Shown one piece after another: positions 7,298 to 12,302 of a stretch of DNA of 12,302 nucleotides (positions are counted from its first letter, which is position 1; each line of letters opens with the position of its first letter). A model generated the notes under the pieces. The model worked only from the letters and a program-made list of their open reading frames with translations, did not search any database and was not told where the DNA came from. The stretch covers positions 1-12,302 of the forward strand of contig SXXZ01000206.1 of assembly GCA_005789375.1 (NCBI GenBank), in the 5' to 3' direction. The translations under genes and the position numbers were made by a program. The DNA is from Verrucomicrobiales bacterium (GTDB taxonomy: Bacteria > Verrucomicrobiota > Verrucomicrobiae > Limisphaerales > UBA9464).

Positions 7298-7315
7298 ATT
7301 CCAACTGGTTGGAAT
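7298..7315. promoter_or_regulatory. 18-base palindrome upstream of the SIS-domain gene (possible operator)
   Basis: ATTCCAAC and GTTGGAAT form perfect 8-base arms around a 2-base centre (TG). The palindrome ends 43 bases before the ATG of the SIS-domain gene, inside the divergent intergenic region. As DNA it has the shape of a binding site for a dimeric helix-turn-helix regulator. As RNA it could fold into a weak AT-rich hairpin followed by TTT, but it is not convincing as a terminator. No regulator gene lies beside it. Confidence 0.45.
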
Positions 7316-7358
7316 TTTGCATTGCCCCGCCCCGGCCAAAGGCGTTCAACAGCAGAAG

Positions 7359-8093
7359 ATGTCCGCTTACGATCAATTCGTCTCCGTCGCCCGCAACCAG
7401 TTCGACCGTGTCGCAGATACTCAACGGTCGCCCATCACGACCGCCGGTGACTGGCTGGCGGACTCGCTCGCTACCAATGGTTTTCTGTACGCCTTTGGCA
7501 CCGGTCATTCCCACATGGTCGCGGAGGAAATCTTTTACCGCGCCGGCCATCTGGCGAGGGCTGTTCCGATTTTGGAGGAAACCCTCATGATGCACCTCAA
7601 CGCCACCGAGGCGACCTATCTGGAGCGGGAACAGGGGCGAGCCAAGACGATCCTAGACCAGTACCCCGTCGCTGCCGGCGATTTGTTGGTCGTGGCCTCC
7701 AACGGGGGGCGTAATGCGGTTCCAATCGAAATGGTGCTGGAAGCCAAGTCTCGCGGTTTGAAGACCGTGGCCATCACCAATTTGGATCAAACCCGCCGCT
7801 GGCCCTCGCGGCACCCTTCCGGAAAGCGCCTGGCGGATGTCGCAGACTTGGTGATCGACAATTGCGGGGTCGATGGCGATGCCGCCATGGGCATCGAAGG
7901 CTTCCCTCACCGTATCGGCCCCCCCTCGACGATCACCGGCATTCTCATCATCAACCTCATCGTGGTTCACGCGATTGAGCAGTTGGTCCGGCGGGGCGTA
8001 GAACCCGAGATTTATATCAGCAGCAACACCCAGGGAGACGACCACAACGATCGTTTGTTGAAGAAGTACAAGGCCCACATTCGTCATCTTTGA
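7359..8093 (+). CDS. SIS-domain protein, UPF0309-like sugar-phosphate-binding/isomerase domain
   Basis: This 244-residue cytoplasmic protein is one SIS domain with an N-terminal helix. Family features are FGTGHSHMVAEEIFYRAGHL at 46-65, the ILE...MMH segment at 71-79, SNGGRNAVPIEM at 114-125 (the phosphate-binding Ser/Gly loop of SIS folds), SRHPSGKRLADVAD at 150-163, and GPPSTITG at 187-194. These match the UPF0309 group, which is often found with amino-sugar (GlcNAc) use, although the exact reaction is not known to me. The frame is open upstream to 6762, but that stretch is antisense to the polyprenyl synthase and lacks family similarity, whereas the ATG at 7359 gives the family length. The PQQ-like gene begins 55 bases downstream, so they are probably co-transcribed. 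No catalytic role can be assigned from context. Confidence 0.9.
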   Translation: MSAYDQFVSVARNQFDRVADTQRSPITTAGDWLADSLATNGFLYAFGTGHSHMVAEEIFYRAGHLARAVPILEETLMMHLNATEATYLEREQGRAKTILDQYPVAAGDLLVVASNGGRNAVPIEMVLEAKSRGLKTVAITNLDQTRRWPSRHPSGKRLADVADLVIDNCGVDGDAAMGIEGFPHRIGPPSTITGILIINLIVVHAIEQLVRRGVEPEIYISSNTQGDDHNDRLLKKYKAHIRHL

Positions 8094-8148
8094 AAGAGCC
8101 ATCTGCGATCCTGAAACCGATGATCCCCACCAGCACCTCGTTGAAGCC

Positions 8149-9453
8149 ATGAACCTCCGGTCTCTTCTCGTCCTCTCTTCCACTCTCACCTTGTGCCTGT
8201 CGGCGGCCTCGACGGCGGACTGGCCCCAGTGGCGAGGCCCCAACCAGGATGGCTCGATCCGCATGAGTGGCTTACCGAGCACACTAAGCCCGGCCAATTT
8301 GCGATGGAGCACACCCTTGCCCGGAAAGGCCGGTTCCACTCCTGTGGTCAGCGGCCATCGGGTTTTTCTCACCTCGCCCGACGAGCAGAAGAACCTGCAA
8401 CTCATTTGTCTGGATCGAACCTCGGGCAAAGCTCTCTGGAGCCGAAATGTCGGCTTGGGCGACAAGGAAGTGGGCCGCAACAATACCTGTGCCCCCTCGC
8501 CCGTGACCGATGGCAAACGGGTTTACGCGCTGTTCGGCACGGGCGACTTCGCGGCCTTCGATCTCGATGGAAAGCCCCTTTGGTCGCGCAATCTCAGTAA
8601 AGACTTCGGGAGCCTGGGTCTCATGTGGATCTACGGAGCCAGCCCGCTGTTGCACGATGGCCGCCTCTACTTGGCAATCCTGCAGCGCCGGGAAGTTCCG
8701 CCCGACTACCCCCGCTTCGACGGCAAGCCTGAGCGGGATTCATTCCTGCTGTGCATCGATCCCAAGACGGGCAAAGACCTGTGGAAAACACTTCGATCCA
8801 CCGATTCGACCAAGGAAAGCAGTGAATCCTACGCCACGCCGGTGCCCTTCCAAGGGCCGAACGGAACCGAGTTAATTGTCGTCGGTGGCGACCATGTCAG
8901 CGGGCATCGCCCCAAAGACGGTTCCGAGATCTGGCGTGCCCGTCTCTACGAGAAACGCGATGACTGGTATCGCATCGTCACTTCCCCGGTGATCGCCGGC
9001 GGATACATTCTCGCTTCGGGGCCCAAGGGCCAACCCGTGGTGGCGTTCAAACCGGGCGGCAAGGGAGATGTAACCACCACCCATCGCGCCTGGGATTTCA
9101 AGGAAGCTCCGACCGACTGGAGCACCCCCTGCGTGCTCGATGGGCACCTGTTCGTCCTCGACGGACAAAAGAGAATTGTCAGTAAGCTTGATCCGGCCAA
9201 CGGCCAGAAAATCTGGTCAGGCAAGATCCCGGGCAACGGCCCCATTTGGGGTTCTTTGTCGGCCGCCGACGGCAAACTCTATTGCCATGACGAAGCAGGC
9301 ACCGTGTTTGCCTTGAGCGCCGGCAAAGCGTTCGAGGTGCTCTCCAGCCACGCCTTCACCGGTGAGGCTCCTTGCAAAGGCAGCGTCGCCTTAAGTCACG
9401 GGAGCCTACTTGTTCGCACCGCCAAGGCCCTCCACTGCTTCGGCAAACCGTGA
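8149..9453 (+). CDS. Exported PQQ-binding-like beta-propeller repeat protein
   Basis: The product has 434 residues. An N-terminal signal peptide (MNLRSLLVLSSTLTLCLSAAS, cut near residue 22) is followed by DWPQWRGPNQDG, the typical mature start of BamB/PQQ-like propellers in Planctomycetes and Verrucomicrobia. Cys16 is not in a proper lipobox, so a soluble periplasmic protein is more likely than a lipoprotein. Repeats of the kind LxCLDRTSGKALWS (near 85-98), CIDPKTGKDLW (near 202) and KLDPANGQKIWSGK (near 345) mark propeller blades with the W-docking pattern. There is no sign of the active-site residues of a quinoprotein dehydrogenase, so a binding or scaffold role is more likely than catalysis. 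The ATG at 8149 puts the signal peptide at the very start. The next gene overlaps its stop codon, indicating one transcript. Confidence 0.9.
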   Translation: MNLRSLLVLSSTLTLCLSAASTADWPQWRGPNQDGSIRMSGLPSTLSPANLRWSTPLPGKAGSTPVVSGHRVFLTSPDEQKNLQLICLDRTSGKALWSRNVGLGDKEVGRNNTCAPSPVTDGKRVYALFGTGDFAAFDLDGKPLWSRNLSKDFGSLGLMWIYGASPLLHDGRLYLAILQRREVPPDYPRFDGKPERDSFLLCIDPKTGKDLWKTLRSTDSTKESSESYATPVPFQGPNGTELIVVGGDHVSGHRPKDGSEIWRARLYEKRDDWYRIVTSPVIAGGYILASGPKGQPVVAFKPGGKGDVTTTHRAWDFKEAPTDWSTPCVLDGHLFVLDGQKRIVSKLDPANGQKIWSGKIPGNGPIWGSLSAADGKLYCHDEAGTVFALSAGKAFEVLSSHAFTGEAPCKGSVALSHGSLLVRTAKALHCFGKP

Positions 9454-10250
9454 GCAACCCTACTGTAGCCACCGTCCGACCCGCTCCCTCGGTGCGGGTG
9501 CTTTTCTCGCCGACGGAGTACGAGGCCATCGCCCGCCAGGATCTTTCGCGCGTGACCTGCGTCGTCTTTGACGTGCTGAGAGCCACCTCCACCATGCTTG
9601 AAGCCTTGGGCAACGGGGCTACAGGCATCCGGCCGGCCCGGGAAATCGCCGAAGCCATTGCCCTGCGCGGGCGTCATCCGGATGCGTTGCTGGCCGGAGA
9701 GCGGGATGGGTTGCGCATCCGCGCCTACCAAACCGGCGGGGTGGATTTCGACTTAGGAAATTCACCGCGCGAATTCACCCGGAACCGCGTGGAAGGCCGT
9801 GAAATCATCATGACCACCACCAACGGCACGCGCGCCCTTGAGGCATGCCGCCTGGCTCGGGCTGTCTTCATCGCGTCCTTCGGCAATGTGTCGGCGTTGG
9901 CTCGGCACCTGGTAGCCTCGCAGTCCGAGTGCCTCTGGTTGATTTGTGCCGGCACCCTAGAGAACGCCTCGTTCGAGGACACATTGGGAGCTGGAGCCCT
10001 CGTAGACCGACTGCTGAAGGAAACGAGCGAGCCTCAGGCGTGGTCTCTCGACGATTCATCTCAAATTGCCTGGGATTTGTACCGAGGCCACCAGCCTCGG
10101 CTACCCGAAGCCGCACGGTGCGCTCGCAACGGACGCCGGTTGCTGGCCCAACCCGAATTGGCTGGCGATATCCCCGTTTGCTTCCAGGAAGATCGCAATC
10201 CCCACGTGGTTCAGCTCGGAGCCGATCAGGTTCTTCGCAAAATCAACTAA
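9450..10250 (+). CDS. comB: ComB-family 2-phosphosulfolactate phosphatase
   Basis: This predicted Mg-dependent phosphatase hydrolyses 2-phosphosulfolactate to sulfolactate, a step of coenzyme M synthesis in archaea and of sulfolactate formation in some bacteria. The 266-residue product shows the family motifs in order: FDVLRATST at 40-48, GERDG at 83-87, DFDLGNSP at 99-106, TTTNGTRA at 122-129, CAGT at 166-169 and FEDTLGAGA at 175-183. The start chosen is the GTG at 9450, which shares bases with the TGA of the preceding gene (GTGA), giving translational coupling. A GTG at 9492, just before VRVLF, is the alternative. The frame is open to 9372, but that lies inside the PQQ-like gene. No ComA, ComC or other sulfonate gene is seen here, so the physiological substrate is uncertain. 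Confidence 0.88.
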   Translation: MSNPTVATVRPAPSVRVLFSPTEYEAIARQDLSRVTCVVFDVLRATSTMLEALGNGATGIRPAREIAEAIALRGRHPDALLAGERDGLRIRAYQTGGVDFDLGNSPREFTRNRVEGREIIMTTTNGTRALEACRLARAVFIASFGNVSALARHLVASQSECLWLICAGTLENASFEDTLGAGALVDRLLKETSEPQAWSLDDSSQIAWDLYRGHQPRLPEAARCARNGRRLLAQPELAGDIPVCFQEDRNPHVVQLGADQVLRKIN

Positions 10251-10324
10251 GTCGGAACGACAGATCCAACTCAACCGTTCCGGCGGAGATCCCGAGTACC
10301 GACCGGCCCATCGGAGCCCGCCGC

Positions 10325-11305
10325 TCAGAATGCGGGAGGGGTCTGGGGCGTAAACTTATTGCGGGAAACCTCCACTTTTACGAAGTGGAGAATCACCGGA
10401 GCGAGGATCATTCCGGGGATACCCATGAGCTTCTCCCCGATGACCAGGCCCAGCAGGGTCAACCACATCGGATTGCGTATCCGGTCACCAATGATCTTGG
10501 AGTTCAGGAAGTATTCGCCCTTGTGGAGGACCACCAAGAACATCAGCGCCGCTAAGGCCATATTGGGACTGATGGTCAGGCCGATGCCCACAATGAGAGT
10601 GTTGCTCAAAAGGTTGCCCAAGATAGGCAACATGCCGAAAAGGAAGGTCAAGCCGATGACCACGGTGACAAAGGGATAGTCGTTCCAGATGAGGAACCCA
10701 GCGGTGAAGGTGGTATTAATCGTCGAGATGAGCATTTGGGCTCCCATCACCTTCGAGAAACTATCGTAAAGCCCCCGGAAACGATCTGCGATCTCGCGCC
10801 CGACGGCCGTATACAGGTTGTCGTCTCCAGCCTCGGGTTCAGCTCCGAAATCGAGCTTGAGACTCAGGAAGAGACTAATGGAGACCACGAGACCGATGAG
10901 CAGCGATACTGCCTCAACCGCCAGAATTCGAGCGTACTGCCCCAGGTTGGCCAGCTTGGCCTTGACCATGTCTAGCGCGGTAATCTTCAGGCTGGCCAAA
11001 TCCGTAAACGGCAGTTCTAAGCTGTTCTTCTGCGCGAGCTCTACCACCGCCGGGATCGTTTTTTCGGCGATCTGCGGCAAAACGACATAAGCGTGTTTAA
11101 CGAAACTGTAGAAGCCGACTCCGAGTGCGACCAAAAGGAGAAGGAACAGCGTTAGCCCAATCCACCGGCTCCGGTTGAATGAGAGCAGGTTGAGAGCAAA
11201 GTAGGCAAATAAGGCGGTGATCAGCGGGGTCGCTAACTGAAGCACCCCCACCAAGACCAGCAGCACGGCCATGAACGCGTAGGAAATGCGGATCGGTTTG
11301 CCCAT
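10325..11305 (-). CDS. AI-2E/PerM family (UPF0118) multi-pass membrane transporter
   Basis: The product is 326 residues from the ATG at 11305, close to the family's roughly 340-370. Hydrophobic segments lie near 9-28, 30-42, 48-68, 128-149, then a cluster at about 190-308. The long soluble part between the third and fourth (about 70-125) is typical. Family marks in the C-terminal half are FGMLPILGN at 223-231, the HKGEYFLNSKIIGDRIR stretch at 261-277, and GIPGMILAP at 295-303. Members include TqsA (AI-2 export) and PerM/YdbI-type or Na+/H+ antiporter proteins, and the substrate cannot be predicted. The frame is open to 11485, but the 60-residue extension is not membrane-like, while AGGA (11318-11315) stands 9 bases before the chosen ATG. 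It is convergent with comB across 74 bases. Confidence 0.88.
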   Translation of the reverse strand: MGKPIRISYAFMAVLLVLVGVLQLATPLITALFAYFALNLLSFNRSRWIGLTLFLLLLVALGVGFYSFVKHAYVVLPQIAEKTIPAVVELAQKNSLELPFTDLASLKITALDMVKAKLANLGQYARILAVEAVSLLIGLVVSISLFLSLKLDFGAEPEAGDDNLYTAVGREIADRFRGLYDSFSKVMGAQMLISTINTTFTAGFLIWNDYPFVTVVIGLTFLFGMLPILGNLLSNTLIVGIGLTISPNMALAALMFLVVLHKGEYFLNSKIIGDRIRNPMWLTLLGLVIGEKLMGIPGMILAPVILHFVKVEVSRNKFTPQTPPAF

Positions 11306-11448
11306 CGACCCTAATCCTAACAAGTCGCCGCAAAAAAGCGATCTCCAGAGAAATCCGTCTTCACACGCGAATTGCGCCGAAATGTTTGTTACCGGCGAGA
11401 AGTTGGGCTCCGAAAGACCAAGCCGAATGCCGGTGGGAGGAGCGCCGA

Positions 11449-11949
11449 TCAGACCGATCGTTCGAGATAGGCCACGTCCAACCAACGGTCGAACTTGAAC
11501 CCCACTCGCTTAAAGAGCCCCACCTGCTCGAACCCGAAGCGCGCATGGAGTTTCAGGCTCGCGGTATTCTGAGCATCAATCGCCGCCAGGATCGCCCGGA
11601 TACCGATCTCCGCCGCGGCGGGAATTAACGGTTCCAGCAGACGAGCCCCAAGCCCCTGCCCTCGAGATTCTTCGGCCACGTAAATTGAATTCTCGGCCGT
11701 GAACCGGAAACCCATCCGGTCGTGGTACCGGTTCAGAGCGCTCCAACCCACGATGCGCCCATCGCCCGCCTCGGCCACGAAGATAGCGTGCCCGGTGCGT
11801 TGGTGGTCCTCGAACCAGGCCAACCGGTGTTCCAGCGGGCGCGGCTCATAGTCATAAGTCGCCGTGGTCTTGAGCACGGCATCGTTGTAGATGTCCAAGA
11901 TGCCGGCGCAGTCGGACCGGACGGCCCGTCGGATGTGGATTTCGGTCAT
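11449..11949 (-). CDS. GNAT acetyltransferase, phosphinothricin/methionine sulfoximine N-acetyltransferase (PAT) type
   Basis: This 166-residue cytoplasmic acetyl-CoA-dependent N-acetyltransferase matches PAT/MddA-type enzymes along its length. Marks are IRRAVRSDCAGILDIYNDAV at the N-terminus, AENSIYVAEESRGQGLG at 85-101 (GNAT motif A, the acetyl-CoA pyrophosphate loop), QNTASLKLHARFGFE at 127-141 (motif B), and VGFKFDRWLDV near the end, all in the usual order. In bacteria not exposed to phosphinothricin such enzymes probably detoxify methionine sulfoximine, sulfone or similar amino acids. The ATG at 11949 gives the family N-terminus. Upstream in-frame ATGs at 11970 and 12015 would add basic residues that are not family-like. 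The AI-2E-family gene follows on the same strand after 143 bases, which hold nothing I recognise. Confidence 0.9.
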   Translation of the reverse strand: MTEIHIRRAVRSDCAGILDIYNDAVLKTTATYDYEPRPLEHRLAWFEDHQRTGHAIFVAEAGDGRIVGWSALNRYHDRMGFRFTAENSIYVAEESRGQGLGARLLEPLIPAAAEIGIRAILAAIDAQNTASLKLHARFGFEQVGLFKRVGFKFDRWLDVAYLERSV

Positions 11950-12092
11950 GGGATCAGGAAACGCGAGCATCCTGCCGCGGATCCGTTGCTGTGTCCTTGT
12001 TCGTCGTTTGGACAAGACAAGTAAGACCCGGAACCCGGATCAAGGACAACCCTCCGAAAGCGTCACTCTCCCTGGCAAGCACTCTCGACGGC

Positions 12093-12120
12093 CAGTACCA
12101 CAGGGACAGTGCCACGGGGA
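12093..12120. repeat. 14-base tandem repeat, two adjacent copies
   Basis: CAGTACCACAGGGA (12093-12106) is followed at once by CAGTGCCACGGGGA (12107-12120), identical at 12 of 14 positions and differing by two A/G transitions. AGTGCCAC returns near the end of the window at 12293-12300. Confidence 0.8.
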
Positions 12121-12140
12121 CGGACCGCTCGGAGATCGGT

Positions 12141-12251
12141 CCCTACCTCGGAGGTCTTCGGGCTACGTCCAAGGGTCTTGCTACAAACCCAACCTCACCC
12201 TCCAGGGTCCTTCCACAAACTTAGCCTTATCCGGGCACTTCCGAGGTAGGG
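12141..12251. repeat. 15-base inverted repeat enclosing an 81-base loop
   Basis: Bases 12141-12155 (CCCTACCTCGGAGGT) can pair with 12237-12251 (ACTTCCGAGGTAGGG) over 15 positions, 14 Watson-Crick and one G·U. The outer 12 pairs are continuous. The enclosed 81 bases carry a degenerate direct duplication. There is no T-run after the right arm, so it is not an intrinsic terminator. Confidence 0.7.
12172..12220. repeat. Degenerate direct repeat, 32-base period
   Basis: AGGGTCTTGCTACAAAC (12172-12188) and AGGGTCCTTCCACAAAC (12204-12220) agree at 14 of 17 positions with a 32-base offset. The following bases keep a weaker match, mainly with transitions, up to about 12231. This suggests an old tandem duplication inside the inverted repeat. 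Confidence 0.55.
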
Positions 12252-12302
12252 CGATTTCTCCGAAAGCGCCGCTCCGGCGAACATGACAATGAAGTGCCAC
12301 TC

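Larger units (their letters stand above)
11950..12302. other. Gene-free right end with clustered short repeats
   Basis: No open frame here resembles a protein; the short frames have no domain-like features. The stretch must hold the promoter of the acetyltransferase, but I see only weak matches. It contains a 14-base tandem repeat, a long-range 15-base inverted repeat, a degenerate 32-base duplication and an 11-base direct repeat (CTCCGAAAGCG at 12052-12062 and 12258-12268). A smaller hairpin, GGACCG/CGGTCC, lies at 12122-12142. The structure may continue beyond the window. Confidence 0.6.

Noticed and set aside
6762..7358. 199-codon N-terminal extension of the SIS-domain frame
   Set aside because: It runs antisense to the polyprenyl synthase, resembles no domain, and the ATG at 7359 gives the normal family length. 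Long open antisense frames are common at this GC content.
10253..10282. Hairpin CGGAACG/CGTTCCG between comB and the AI-2E-family gene as a terminator
   Set aside because: A 7-base stem with a 16-base loop and no T-run on either strand; too weak to call.
1..11305. AI-2 quorum-sensing island from the LsrG-like gene and the AI-2E-family gene
   Set aside because: The two lie about 9-10 kb apart with unrelated genes between, on opposite strands. The AI-2E family name covers proteins with many roles.
11306..11485. 60-residue extension of the AI-2E-family protein
   Set aside because: Not membrane-like, overlaps the 3' end of the acetyltransferase, and a ribosome binding site stands before the ATG at 11305.
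11891..12286. 131-residue plus-strand open frame at the right end
   Set aside because: Half is antisense to the acetyltransferase and the rest crosses the repeat cluster; the translation has no domain-like character.

Overview
The window looks like ordinary chromosomal DNA from a GC-rich (about 60%) Gram-negative bacterium, most likely of the Verrucomicrobiota or the wider PVC group. The clues are an exported PQQ-type beta-propeller protein whose mature end begins with the WPQWRGPNxDG signature common in that group, an ECF sigma factor followed by a membrane protein with an RLKRxExPPPGYF-type N-terminus, and a CvpA-like membrane protein with a long C-terminal extension. This placement rests on recalled family resemblance; no search was run. 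There is no rRNA, tRNA, CRISPR array, transposase or phage gene.

Layout. At 1-1388 (+) are the 3' end of an LsrG/YgiN-like monooxygenase-fold gene and an iron-containing alcohol dehydrogenase, joined by a TAATG overlap. At 1413-3149 (-) is an M3-family zinc oligoendopeptidase, convergent with them. At 3247-4632 (+) is a CvpA-like membrane protein, followed by a strong intrinsic terminator at 4671-4708. At 7166-4831 (-) is a probable three-gene operon: long-chain polyprenyl diphosphate synthase, ECF sigma factor and putative membrane anti-sigma factor. At 7359-10250 (+), divergent from that operon, is a probable three-gene run: SIS-domain sugar-phosphate-binding protein, exported PQQ-like propeller and a ComB-family 2-phosphosulfolactate phosphatase whose GTG overlaps the preceding stop. 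At 11949-10325 (-) are a PAT-type GNAT acetyltransferase and an AI-2E/PerM-family membrane protein. The last 350 bases hold no convincing gene but several short direct and inverted repeats.

How the genes fit together. The clearest unit is the isoprenoid synthase/sigma/anti-sigma operon, which suggests that isoprenoid (quinone side chain) supply is coupled to an extracytoplasmic-stress regulator. The monooxygenase-fold/dehydrogenase pair probably handles a small carbonyl or alcohol compound. The SIS-PQQ-ComB run has no obvious single pathway. I found no clear new defence or mobile system. The main oddities are the repeat-rich right-hand end, the CvpA fusion, the altered metal site of the dehydrogenase, and palindromes in the 7167-7358 divergent promoter region. 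Several start codons are placed inside longer open frames, because the extensions run antisense to, or overlap, neighbouring genes.
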